Shown here piece after piece: positions 23,150 through 34,455 of a DNA stretch of 64,000 nucleotides. The number at the start of each line of letters is the position of its first letter. Positions within the stretch are counted from its first letter, which is position 1. Made by a program: the position numbers and the translations under genes. The stretch comes from Persicaria tinctoria (Eukaryota; Streptophyta; Magnoliopsida; Caryophyllales; Polygonaceae): NCBI GenBank assembly GCA_037127255.1, contig JBANSL010000018.1, positions 16,217,175-16,281,174 on the forward strand, in the 5' to 3' direction. Under the pieces are notes generated by a model. That model was given only the letters and a program-made list of their open reading frames with translations, ran no database searches and had not been told where the DNA came from.

Positions 23150-25900
23150 TATTCATCTCCCATATTAATTACCATAACTTTTTCAAACCTATTTTATTAG
23201 ATTTATCTTAGATATTTATCAAAATTACTATGGATGTATGAATAGTGAATACTATTATCGATAATACAGACTATGTAATCTTTTGTGCTAATAAAATTGT
23301 ATTTTTTTAAATATACAAGGCAACCGAAAATGAAAAGGGAACCACGGTGGGAGTTCTAAAATTCGATGGAGTAATTATGCTATTTATGGACAGTTGTGCA
23401 TCTTGGATGAATGATTTGGGGGAACATTATAGGGAGTTATATATTTTTAAATAATATTTTATAATTTTAATTTATTAATTATTTTATAATGACTTTTTTT
23501 TAGTGGATGACCATGAGAAGTATTGTGTATTTAATCGGTCAACCTTCGTATTTGCGTCTTTTGGATCTAAGCACTTCACATACCAGCTTAAATCCCGAAT
23601 GATAGACAAGATTTTGGGAAGGATGATGATTGGAAAAGCAAAAGAGATTGCTGGAGAAATCGTTGCAGACATAGTTGCTTCCACCGAATTTCGAGATTGG
23701 AATATACCATTTTTCGGAGTAGTTTTATTGGGTCGTAACCCCTATAAGGTAAATTTTTTGAAAAAATTATTACTTTCAAAATAATAATAATAATAAAATT
23801 AATATGGTAATGAGATGTTTAAATTGTCCATCAGATTTACAAGGCATACTAGAGTATGTTATAATGGTGCAGAACAACCCGTGGTCAATATAAATGTGAG
23901 TGATCACCCCTACTATTCATGTGGTTTGAAGAAGGAGTTTGTTAGCGAAAGGCTGGCAATGAAGTAAGTTATATTTTTAAAAGATTTAATATTATTTATA
24001 TTTGTGGGTATTTTTTGTTTCAATTTTTATTACTGTTAATCTTTCATAAATATTTATAAGGATTTAAAAACAGAACTCACTGAAGATTCCTGTTTGATGA
24101 AAATAAAAAAAGTGGTGCTTTTTACAAATTTTCGAACAAAGTACTTTGGGGTACAACAAATAGTAAGTTAAATTTTCAATTTTAATATAAAATTTTAATT
24201 ATAATAAGTAAATTATATAGAGATTACAAAATTAGAAGGAAAATCCAAATAATTTAGTGTTGTACCAGCTTGTACTACATAAACTAATGATCAATCTTGC
24301 AACTACTTGAGCAAAAAAAAAATGATGAATAAAAATTGACTAAATTGAATTGAAGTGAAATCTCTCTTAAAAAATTTAATATATATTTTTATTTTTTTGT
24401 TAGTTTTTATACTAAGAAATGGAAAGCGTTTGAACAACAACCCAGATTATGTTGTTGATCCATTTCATCTCCATTTGGATTGCTGGCCTACAGTAGAAAC
24501 ATGGGTATTACTACTTGTTGAGAAAAGGTATGGTATAAACCAGGATGTCATTGAAAACACAAATACAACTCGGTATTTTTTTCTTTAATTTTTTTTAAAG
24601 AATTGTTAAATACAAAATGAAAATTTAAATATTATCTTTTAATTCTAACATATTTTGGATATTTTTTTAACAGAGAAAGAACTATTAATACTTCATTATT
24701 CGTTACGACCGACTTCTACAACGTGTATCGGATTTTGTGCAACTCTGTTGGTTGCAAGAGCATTTTAAAGGGGTTTCATTATGAGAATATTGATAATGAC
24801 ACTATCCCACAAAATCTCTTTATATCTTCCAACTTGACCATAGAAATAGATGAGGTGCAAATATACAGTGAATGCATCATTGCATAAAGGTTGAGATTTA
24901 TTCATACCATTCCGGGAGCTTCTAAGTAGTAGAGGTAGTGGGGAGGTTGGTTAGTTGAATATATTTCAAAAGTCATATACTCAACTAACCAACCTCCCAT
25001 GTTACAAGAGCTCTTCATTTTTATAAAGATTTTATAAGGATATGCGGAGTGATTTATAAGTGATTTAAGCCCTACCCATGTCACAAGAGTTCTTCCTTTT
25101 CATTATCGGATATAATAAGTATGTACGAAGTGATTTATAAGTGATTTAAGCCCTACGTACCCATGTTACAAGAGCTCTCTTCCTTTTCATTCTCCAAATG
25201 AGGACAACGGACCGAAGAGATAAGAGGGCTAGGGACGGGGTGTTACACCATTGTTCTGAATCAAACCTTGATCCCCATATGTAAACGAGGTTATAAACTC
25301 CAATTGTTTAAACTTCAAGACATCAAAGATGTCTACGTAACAAAAAAACACAGCCAAAAGAAAAAAAAAAGTGAAAAACCTTCAAATATGGAACAATTGT
25401 AAGATACAAGACACCATTCTCTTGTTCAAGTAAACTAGGAAGTAGTGAAATAGCAATGTCAGGGTGCTGTGACTTGAAATAAAAATGTGATAGTAGATCA
25501 AATTCAATTAATTTCATACCAAATGTGATGCTTCAATGTTTGAACAAAGGACCTTATGTTGAAGGAAGTTATAAACAATAACACAAACACTGAATAGTCC
25601 AAGATACAAGAAGAGTTGGTAGGATGTCGCAATAAAGAGAACAAAAATGAAAATAACCTCAACTGATCTTCAGTGGCTTGTAGGAGCTGAGTCAGTGTTA
25701 CATGGAATGGAAGCATCTTGAAACCACATTTCCATATAATATTGAAGCAAACTCACTAATTGTGGCATACACCATGCCAAGACCAGCCTAAACATTCTCA
25801 CATAAGAATATAGGATATAGAAATTTAGTACTGATCTGTATATTAGGGAATATCTATAATAATATCTATAATAATATATAATACATAAAAAGTTGTATTC
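23150..25900 (+). pseudogene. Tandem repeat unit U3: best-preserved decayed copy
   Basis: Blocks: A (23320-23450, KGTTVGVLKFDGVIMLFMDS), B (23503-23750, open, including FNRSTFVFASFGSKHF), C (23838-23965, open as RVCYNGAEQPVVNINVSDHP), D (24062-24164), E (24413-24575, open), F (24673-24890). Donors and acceptors are plausible at most edges (e.g. GTAAATTT after B, TTTGTTAG before E). F has a premature TAA at 24883-24885 where U1 and U4 read GAA. The unit is followed by a longer 3' flank (25090-25900) whose minus strand carries coding-like scraps (for example HPDIAISLLPSLLEQENGVL near 25460-25410). A shorter version of that flank follows U1. Confidence 0.6.
24941..24998. repeat. Hairpin after the last exon of U3
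   Basis: GGGAGGTTGGTTAGTTGA pairs with TCAACTAACCAACCTCCC over a 22-base loop shared with U2. Confidence 0.85.
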
Positions 25901-25907
25901 ACATTAA

Positions 25908-26206
25908 TGGCTCGTTTGTTTAGATAACTAGGGAAAGGAAAGGTAAGGTATTAAATTTTACACATAAAATGTATATGATCACCAATTTTTGTGAGCTTAG
26001 AGGAGAGGATGTAAGGGAATATTAGCCCATCCTAGAGGTATTAGTTAACCCCCTCAAAATTAGGGAATAGAAGGGTAACACATTTGTATGGAAAATGGGA
26101 GAAGGAGGAGAATGATTAGAATAGGGACCAATGAATCTTAACTTAAATATGGACTATATTCATGAGGGTAATCATTACTTTTCCCTACCAAAAAACAAAC
26201 GGGGGC
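25908..26206. mobile_element. Tourist-like (PIF/Harbinger) MITE with paralogous near-empty site
   Basis: Starts TGGCTCGTTTGTTT and ends AAACAAACGGGGGC. TAA flanks it at 25905-25907 and 26207-26209. The U1 counterpart (TTCACGTTCAATTTAATGC at about 20675) lacks it. It is the same family as 2679-2973, in the other orientation. Confidence 0.75.
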
Positions 26207-26289
26207 TAAATTTAATGCTCATTCATTTAATGATTCATCTTCTATATAATTTTTGTTTTGTTTTTATTCCATATAAGATCAAAAACACT

Positions 26290-26930
26290 TCTTTAACTAA
26301 ACACAAATGCAGCTTGGTATTTTTTCTTTAATTTTTTTAAAGAATTGTTAAATACATAATGAAATATTTAATTATTATCTCTTAATTCTAACATATTTTG
26401 GATATTTTTTTAACAGAGAAGGAACTATTAATACTTCATTATTCGTTACGACCGACTTGAACAACGTTTATAAGATTTTGTGCAACTCTATTGACTACAA
26501 GAGCATTTTAAAGGGGTTTCATTATGCGAATGTTGATGATGACACCATCCCACAACATCTCTTTATATCTTCCAACTTGACCATAGGAAGAGATGTGGCG
26601 CAAATACACAGTGAATGCATCATTGCAGAAAGGTTGAGATTTATTAAGGCCATTCCGGGAGCTCCTAAGTAGTTGAGGTAGTGGGGAGGCTGGTTAGTTG
26701 AGTACATGAATGTACTCAACTAACCAACCTCCCATGTTACAAGAGCTCTTCATTTTTATAAGGATGTGCGGAGTGATTTATAAGTGATTCAAGCCCTACC
26801 CATGTCACAAGAGCTCTTTCTTTTCATTCTAGGATATAATAAGGATGTACAAAGTGATTTATAAGTGATTTAAGCCCTACCCATGTTACAAGAGCTCTTC
26901 CTTTTCATTCTGCAAGTGAGAACAACATAC
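26290..26930 (+). pseudogene. Tandem repeat unit U4: last exon only
   Basis: Only block F is present. It runs from a TTTTTTAACAG acceptor at 26417 to TAG at 26670-26672 and is open throughout (…NVYKILCNSIDYKSILKGFH…, ending ERLRFIKAIPGAPK). The conserved hairpin follows at 26684-26733, and then two copies of a ~75-bp repeat containing GTGATTTATAAGTGATT. No upstream exon is attached, so it is a fragment even though its frame is intact. Confidence 0.65.
26684..26733. repeat. Hairpin after the last exon of U4
   Basis: GGGAGGCTGGTTAGTTGAGTA pairs with TACTCAACTAACCAACCTCCC over an 8-base loop like U1's. One G-to-A-equivalent change in the left arm leaves a single mismatch. Confidence 0.88.
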
Positions 26931-27034
26931 CTAAGAGCTAAGAGGGCTAGGGGATGGGTGTTACACCCTTGTTCTGAATCAAGCATTGACCCCCCTATGT
27001 AAACGAGATTATAAACTCCAACCGTTTAAACTTC

Positions 27035-27524
27035 AATGAGGAAGAATTGGATGTTCGTGAATTCCAGCATTTAGTTATGCAATTTAAGGGCTACTACTTC
27101 ACCGATAAATTCGTCTGGAAAAAGCTTGTAGAGTATATACTCGAACACTTACCAACCGTCATTAAAGGGCATATTTCACGCTTGCGCCCAGACCATTATG
27201 ATGGTTGGGATTACGAGAGACGGTTACTGGACATCTATATGAGAGGAGAAGGTGTAAAAAGAGGTATATACATGCATATGCTCCTCTGATTTTTAATTGC
27301 CATTGATCAATTTGATGGATATGATCGATGAACTCAACTACAAAACCCTTGGATCAAGTTCATTTGCTCTTTTTTTTTCTTATTGATTGATTCCTTCGAT
27401 TTCTGATGGTTTGGTTTTGGGTGCTCCCTCAGCTCCTGTTGTGAATGGAGAAGAAGTACGTGAGGTATTCCCCCCACGTGGATCTGATGCTGGAAAAATT
27501 GTACCTGAATCAGATGAAGATTGA
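27035..27524 (+). pseudogene. 5'-truncated copy of the unknown gene at 36525
   Basis: This is the left-copy counterpart of the gene at 36525-37284. The coding sequence joins in mid-exon at NEEELDVREFQHLVMQFKGY, runs to 27263, and has an intron to 27432 (donor GTATAT, acceptor CCTCAG). Exon 2 (27433-27524) encodes VFPPRGSDAGKIVPESDED and a stop. Both exons are open, but the first ~97 residues and the start codon are absent. The protein differs from the full copy at roughly one residue in eight. Its left edge is the duplication breakpoint. Confidence 0.75.
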
Positions 27525-27835
27525 AGAAGATCCCTTTCTCATCCGATTATCCGGTCTTGAAGTAATTTTTTTAACTTGTTATTATCCACCCTTTCTAGAT
27601 GTTTGAAAATTGATGTCAGGTTGTGGTTGTTTTCTGCAAGTTATGCGTTCAACATTGTGATTGTTCTTATGCTAGTAACCATACTTAGGCGCTAAGTGGA
27701 GAAAACCATACTTCAGCACTGTGATTGTTTTCTGCAAGTTATGCGTTCAGCACTGTGATTGTTCTTATGCTAGTAACCATACTTCAGCACTGTGATTGTT
27801 CTTATGCTAGTATCCACCCTTTCTAGAGCCTCACA

Positions 27836-28372
27836 TGGACTACGACAAAAATTAAGCTACTAAGTGGAGAAAACCACATGTGGCGCGGTACGGTTAAATT
27901 AAAGTTCGATGGATCCACACTAGATAATAATGATAGCTCGATTGGCTATATCATTCGTGATTGGGAGGGTAGAACGATCCACATTGGCTACGACATAATT
28001 GACTACCAGACCCTACTGAAAAATGAAGCTTTGGCATTAAGACATGGAATAATCCAAACCCTTGCGTTGGGTATAAACAAATTGCAAATTGAAGGGACTC
28101 CCTTATAATCATAAATCATTTAAAAAGAAAGTTTACATGTCCATGAGAAATTGAACTAGTGATGTCCGATATCAAAACATGACTGTCGAGTGTGAAAGAA
28201 GTCTTCTTCTCTCACGTGCCTCGAAATGGCAGCAGAATGGCTGATAAGGTTGCACACACTTGCCGCTCTGTTAGGGGCTTCGACACTTACAATTATACAG
28301 GTCTTCAAGACCTCATCCGCAATGATGCTATGAAGTAGGATTATTCCACCCGAATTATTACCTGATTAAAAA
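27836..28372 (+). mobile_element. LINE RNase H fragment (left copy)
   Basis: A short 5'-truncated LINE tail encodes KLKFDGSTLDNNDSSIGYII and NEALALRHGIIQTLALG, as expected for the plant LINE RNase H fold. Stop codons follow, then SHVPRNGSRMADKVAHTCRS. It ends in a short A-run just before a Stowaway MITE. The right-copy counterpart is at 39018-39554 and carries an extra stop (GATTGAGAG). Confidence 0.7.
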
Positions 28373-28377
28373 AAATA

Positions 28378-28607
28378 CTCCCTCCGTTCGGTAAAACATG
28401 TCACTTTACTATTCACGCACGCTTTTTTAGGAGATAAAAACTATATAAAATATCTAGATTTTTTATTTTAACAATTTTGTAGTTATTATTAATAACTACA
28501 AACTTGTTAAAAAAATTTATAAAAAAAATACATATTTTATATAGTTTTTATCATTATAAAAAAGCGTGCGCGAATAATAAACGATATATTTTGCCGAACG
28601 GAGGGAG
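28378..28607. mobile_element. Stowaway MITE (left copy)
   Basis: Terminal repeats CTCCCTCCGTTCGGTAAAAC and TTTTGCCGAACGGAGGGAG, with TA on both sides. Counterpart at 39561-39796. Confidence 0.9.
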
Positions 28608-29016
28608 TAGAAAGATTAATGAGCATTTATGGTAGGTAATCATTAGTCATTAATTCTCTTTCTATAGAATCATTGACGTGAGAGGTGTAGGAAATTAACT
28701 CAGGTCACCAGAGTATTACAATCCACCATTGAACAGTTTTGAAGTTGTACATATAGTAGTTTCGCACTTACTTGACATTCGAAAACAACATTGTGCGTCA
28801 CATAAGAAACTCAATTTTTTAAAATAATTTCAAACTTATTACTAATAAGTTTGAAATTATTTTAAAAATTTTGAAAAAAGTTTATATTTTAGACTAGAAT
28901 TTTTAACACATTAAAAAGTGTGTCAAAAAGTTAAACGAACTAAATTATGAGATGAAGGTAGTACTTTGCTACAATATACACTCTCTGTTCGACAAAACAT
29001 ATCATTTATTATTCAA

Positions 29017-31395
29017 AGTTTCTATTCAAAGTTTCTATTCAAAGTTTTAGAAAAATTCGGCTTCTGCCAAAAATTCCGAACATGGATAGAGCAATGTGTA
29101 CAAACCGTATCCTTCTCAGTATTGGTTAATGACAGCCCCACGGACCCCTTCATTCCAGGGAGAGGTATCAGACAAGGAGACCCACTCTCACCTTATCTAT
29201 TCATCATAGGAGCAGAAATTCTAGCTAGGAAATTACAAGCAGCTTCTAACCAGTCAGACAAATCTATCGGATTCAAAATATCCAGATCAGGCATGAAAAT
29301 CCCCTTCCTATCCTTCGCGGATGATATGATGATATTCGCCAAGGCAAACCAAGACTCGTGTCGAGTGGTGAAGAATATTATTGACGACTACTGTGCCATA
29401 TCAGGACAAAAGGTCAATTTCCACAAATCGGCCTTTCAAACTACCCCAAAAGTCCCGAACAATACAAAACAACTGATCCAAAGTACGATCCATATCACAA
29501 ACCAGATAGCACTGGATAAATACCTTGGTTGTCCCATTATCAATGACCGAGTCAACCGACCCACATTTGAAGAAACAATAACCAAAACCAGGTAACAACT
29601 CACAAAATGAAAAGCCAACTCCCTTTCACAAGAAGGAAGAGCGACCCTAATAAGATCAAATCTGGCTACTAAGCCAAATTATATTATGCAAAATTTTATA
29701 CTCCCCGCAACAATCCATAAAGAACTTGACCAAATAAACAGATGTTTTTTCTGGAACAAAGATCAATCCTTCTCCCCTCTTATTGGTTGGGACAAGGTAT
29801 GTAAGCAGAAACGATTGGGAGGCGCATGAATACATAAAACAAAAGATATGAACAAAGCACTACAAATGAAATTGCTTTGGAAAATATTAGCAGAGCCATG
29901 TAACCCATGGGTCCTGTCCTAGTGATTAAAGAAAAATATTTGAAAGAAACCCCCATCCTTGAATACCAGCGAAAAGGTAATTCATCTTGGCAATGGGCCA
30001 AATTAAAGAAGAATTCTACAAAGGATTAATATGGCAAATAGGAAATGGAAAGACGGACAATTTTTGGAAAGACATCTGGCTAGACGGAAAACCACTACAA
30101 GGTCGACAACATCCAAACATCACAATCAACGAAAATGACAAGGCAGAAAAATACATCGATAACAACAAGAAATGGAATATTGATGAACTTTCCAACATCC
30201 TTCCGTTGGATGTGGTCAACAAGATCAATGGCATCTACATACCAGAACACGAAATAGAAGACCGACTATATTGGAAATCAAGTAAAAATGGTTGGTTCAG
30301 CACGACAAGTGCTCTAGCACACATCACAAAGCAAAACACAGAAGAAACTTGCGACACGACATGGATATGGAACTTAGACACATTCCCGAAAGTCAAAAAC
30401 TTCATTTGGAAACTTACACTAGATTCCGACGAGAACTAGACTAGCAAACAAAGGCATTCATGTTCCACTATCCTGCGCTTTGTGTTACCGAACGGATGAA
30501 AGCACAATCCATCTATTTATCGAATGTTACCCCTACAACTGATTCACAAAATTGACCCAAACATTGAAAAAGTGATTCGAGAAATTGACACTAGAAACAA
30601 ATCAATCAAAAACATTGTATGTGAATTTTTTACTAAACTTAACCACGAGCAAAAAGGAAGACTTGCGACGACATGGTGGAGCCTATGGACAAGCAGAAAT
30701 CGACAAATATTTGAAAACCTCAATACAACATCTATCCATACTATGGAGAATTATACCAAACAACAAATACAAAATTGGACTGCATCTAAATTGACTTTTG
30801 AAGAAGAGACTACATGTCACCACCAGAAAACTCGGACAACTCAACCACGGAGAAGAAGAAAGTTGAGATGGAGCAAACCAGATGAGAGATCGTTCAAAAT
30901 TAATTTTGATGGATCCAAACTATCTTCAGGTGAAGCTTCTGCAAGTTTCATTATTAGGGACCACAATGGGGCAGTCATCAAGTGTGGCGGTTTCAAATGT
31001 GGACACATATCAGCATTAGTTGCGGAGGCTCTGGCGATTAGAAGAGGCATTGCCAAGGCAAAGGAACTTCGGCTACCGAGCATCGTGATTGAAGGCAACA
31101 GCCTGACCATCGTCAATTGTTTGCGAGGCCTGTGGTGTTGCCCATGGGAGATCGAGATGCTCATTTCCGACACCCTGCTCCTGCTCCTGCTCCAACACTT
31201 TGCTAGGGTGCAATTCATCCACGTCTTTCGAGAGGTTAACTCGATCGCCGACAGGATCGCGCGCCTAATCCACACAACGCCCACGCGGGACCTCCTCGTA
31301 GATTCTGCTTTGCGCGTACTCATCCGCAAGGATGCCCTTGGGTGGTGGTCCAGCAGGGCCTGATCTCATCCAAATCTTTACCTTATCAAAAAAAA
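29017..31395 (+). mobile_element. 5'-truncated L1-type LINE with RT, zf-RVT and RNase H
   Basis: Direct repeats ATATCATTTATTATTCAA (28999-29016 and 31396-31413) bracket it, and the right copy of the duplication shows the empty site at about 40398. Coding runs on the plus strand. The reverse transcriptase C-terminal half is at 29040-29595, with RQGDPLSPYLF and the catalytic FADDMMIF. Next come a zinc-knuckle-type region at 29987-30439 and an RNase H domain at about 30885-31363 (INFDGSKLSSGEASASFIIR, AEALAIRRGIAKAKE). Stops at 29593-29595 and frameshifts near 29826-29990 and 30440-30530 inactivate it. It ends in an A-run. The first bases contain a three-fold GTTTCTATTCAAA stutter, probably created at insertion. 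Confidence 0.9.
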
Positions 31396-31413
31396 ATATC
31401 ATTTATTATTCAA

Positions 31414-31800
31414 GCACGTTTTTTTGTAGGACAGTTAAAAATATAAAAAATATTTATTTATTTTTTATATTTTTAACTGTCCTACAAAAAAAGTTAATAT
31501 TTTTATATAATTTTTGTCATATAAAAATTGTTAAAAAAAAAAAAAAAAATTTATTTTTAAAAAAAAATTGTTAAAAAAAAAAAATTAAACGATATTATAA
31601 TTGTTAAAAACTATTAAAAACATATCGTTTATTTTTAAAAAAAATTATTTTTTATATTTTTTTTAACAATTTTTAATAAACGATATGTTTTTTTAACAAT
31701 TTTTAAAAATTATTAAAAAGTTAATATTTTTATATAATTTTTGTCATATATGCATAAATATTAAACGATATGTTTTGTCGAACGCAGAGAGTATATAAAA
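31414..31800. other. A+T-rich palindromic tract
   Basis: Runs such as ATTTTTAACTGTCCTACAAAAA, and AAACGATAT near TTTAACAATT, repeat in both orientations. This looks like one or more collapsed Stowaway MITEs disrupted by the LINE. Its right-copy equivalent is shorter (40400-40560 plus 42064-42110) and holds the solo LTR. Confidence 0.5.
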
Positions 31801-32298
31801 AAAACTCATAAAATTTGGAAAACATTATAATTTCGAGTAAAATGGCTAAACATCTGTGTTCTGTTCCAGGATAATATTAACAATTTAATTAAATATTGAA
31901 ACTTTATGGGGGGAAAAGAGTACTCCTAAAAAGCAAGACAAAATATCACTTATAAAAAGCATAAAATGTGTCATGTTCTTATTGGTAGTCTAAACTTATG
32001 CTGTACGTGGGTTTCTTCTCCAAGAGGTGGGCCAATTTAGAGAGGCCAACCTATTGGAATTTGGATTTTGGATGAGCTTATTCACTTATTCAGATACATA
32101 CAGGATACATCTTTGTTTTTGTCGGTATTAAACTACTCCGTAATAAACTCTGACTGTGAATGGTTGTTGCCATCCACCTCCTCCTTGATTCCATTTCAAT
32201 TCCCTTTTATGGTTTGACTATATATTCCACTAACCATCCTCCCTAAAATTGGGCCTATCATTTCATACACGCATCCTCTCCAAAGAAAGAAAGAAACC

Positions 32299-32602
32299 AT
32301 GGAAAATGGGGTAACCAGAACAAGCTTACTCTACAATGAACTGTTGCCCTTCACGTTGATGGTTGCAGTTGAGTGTTCAGGTGTGGTCATGAACACCCTC
32401 TTCAAAGCTGCCGCCATGAACAATGGGTTGAGCTTCTATGTCTTTGTTACATACTCTTACTGCGTTGCTGCCCTTGTTCTCCTCCCTTACAACTTCCTCT
32501 ACAGGTCAATTTTCCCCCCTAATTATTTCTTCTATGATTCTTGATGTCAAGAACCCTAATTTTAATTTGTTCTTGATTTCTGCAGAAAAACTTTTACCCC
32601 CT
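32299..32602 (+). pseudogene. WAT1-related transporter, exon 1 only (duplicate of gene C)
   Basis: ATG at 32299 and exon 1 to 32504 are base-for-base identical to exon 1 of gene C (42608-42813). The donor, the intron and the first ~18 bases of exon 2 are also shared, with a 3-base loss after GCAGAAAAACT. Similarity stops at about 32602, and no further WAT1 exons follow. The promoter, including CTATATATT at 32218-32226, is copied too, so the fragment may be transcribed. It would encode at most the first membrane helices. Confidence 0.85.
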
Positions 32603-34455
32603 AATCATTTGGCGTTTGCTGCTTATATGGGAAGACAACCTAATTTTTCTATTGAATCCCTATTTTAGAGAATGAGTTGGGAAAACCGTTGAACAAAAAA
32701 TAAACCCAATATTTCTCAAAAGTCCATAATTCTCCAAAATGGAGAACCTGTTGGTTAATTTTCTTGGCTTCTCCATTGTTGTTGTAATGTTGTTTCAACC
32801 CAATCCCGAGCAGTATCTTCAAGAATAGGAACAATTGTGCCTTTGTTTTTTTTTTAAAAAAAAAAAAAATTATCAGGGCTGATTCCTTGTTTCAGTTTGG
32901 ATGTAATTACGAATTAATCAAATTTGAAAACCTCTACTGACCCAAGTAACAAGTTTTAGCATATTCCATCCACTACAGTGTCTATCATAGCTTGTTTTAG
33001 AGAAAGTAAAATACTCGTATTTTCCTAATGTGCAGCTAATTCGTGATTGTGTGGGATCTGCTCTGCAAGCAATGGGGCATCAAACAAGGAATCAGCCCTT
33101 ATAATTTTTTAAACAAGAAAGCCTTCACAGGGTCTTAGAGCAACCCCAAGAGAAGAGAAGCTCCAAAATAGAGAAAATTGAAAAATTTAGAGAAAAATAT
33201 GGATTTCATGGTCCTACAGCTCCTCAATATTGTTTTGTAAAATAGAGAAATGAGGAGAGAGCGCAAAAATTTCTCTATATTTAAAGGAAAAGAAAAACCT
33301 TTAAAATTAAATGTTTTCATCAACCCTATGCCAACCATTTAAGTCATAAATAAAATTTAAATGGAATTCAAAATATAAAGCTTAGTTGGACTTATAAATA
33401 TTATACAATATATGAAACTAAAATGGGATTCAAAATATAAAGCTTTGTTGGATTCATAATTTTCTTATATAATTTGATATATATTATGACTATTATATAG
33501 TATGAAATTATAAAAAAATTAAATAAAAGGTTGATATTTTATAAAGTTTTTATTATCCTTAAAAACCATACATGATTTGTAATAGTAAATGCAAAATAAT
33601 AAAATGAAGACATTGATATTTTCAACAAAATAAATTATAATAATAAAAAATCGAATTTATTTATTTTATGGGATAAATCTCGTACAAGGTACGAAAACTA
33701 TACTAGTTACCTAAAGTTTAAAAAAATCCATTTATTATATTATGAAATTGTGCATTTATTATAATATATAATTTATTTATTTTATGGGATAAATTTCGTA
33801 CAAGGTACGAAAACTATACTAGTTACCTAAAGTTTAAAAAAATTCATTTATTATATTATGAAATTCTGCATTTATTATAATATATAATAAATGTAAAAAT
33901 CTGTATAATAGAGAAACTGTTGGAGTTGGGGGATAATTTTTTTAGAGATTTTGGTATTTTGATCTCTATTTTGGAAATTGATCGATGATACACACATAAT
34001 AGGGTGACAGACCTGCTACGCTCGGGACATTTTTTTTATACAAAATATACAAATAAGATTGTCCATAAACAATGCATTATAACAAAAATTATACTCATTA
34101 AAAAATACAACATAGAAAAATATATGATATTTTGTATAACAAATCTAATGACATCAATCCACTTGTATTAAAAATCTTAAATAAATAAATAAAAGCAACA
34201 TCCTGGGTACTTTATAATAACTCTAATTATCTTGATAACATGCATTCAAATTTAATCGATTGACCTATTTATCACTGTCCATGTCCATATTGATGTTGAT
34301 TAAAGGAAAACAAATTCAATAAGGAAAGATTTATTGAATAGAAATATAAAAAAGAAGAATATTAATAGAAAGATTAACGAAACGTTGGAGACTAATAGAA
34401 TGGTCGAAAGATGTCCAATAGAATACTCAAACGGACAAACCTACACATACACTAA
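32603..34455. other. A+T-rich intergenic DNA with MITE debris
   Basis: Bases 33130-33990 contain CTCCAAAATAGAGAAA-type words at the left and GAAACTGTTGGAGTTGGGG at the right, so they are probably a decayed MITE of the family at 35582-35853. Bases 33655-33840 hold a ~120-bp direct repeat (TTTATGGGATAAAT then GTACAAGGTACGAAAACTA at 33666 and 33784). No gene is seen. Confidence 0.5.

Larger units (their letters stand above)
27035..32602 (+). repeat. Left copy of a ~5.6-6.1 kb segmental duplication
   Basis: This segment matches 36816-42913 in order: unknown-gene fragment, RNase H fragment, Stowaway MITE, A+T-rich repeats, then WAT1 promoter and exon 1. It is truncated inside genes at both ends, whereas the right copy is intact at both. 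The right copy is therefore the likely source. Left-specific insert: the LINE at 29017-31395. Right-specific inserts: about 37440-38990 and the solo LTR at 40561-42063. Confidence 0.88.

Noticed and set aside
25323..25716. Minus-strand frames with protein-like stretches in the U3 3' flank
   Set aside because: They look like pieces of a decayed gene, but I could not connect them with splice sites or name a family, so no separate gene is called.
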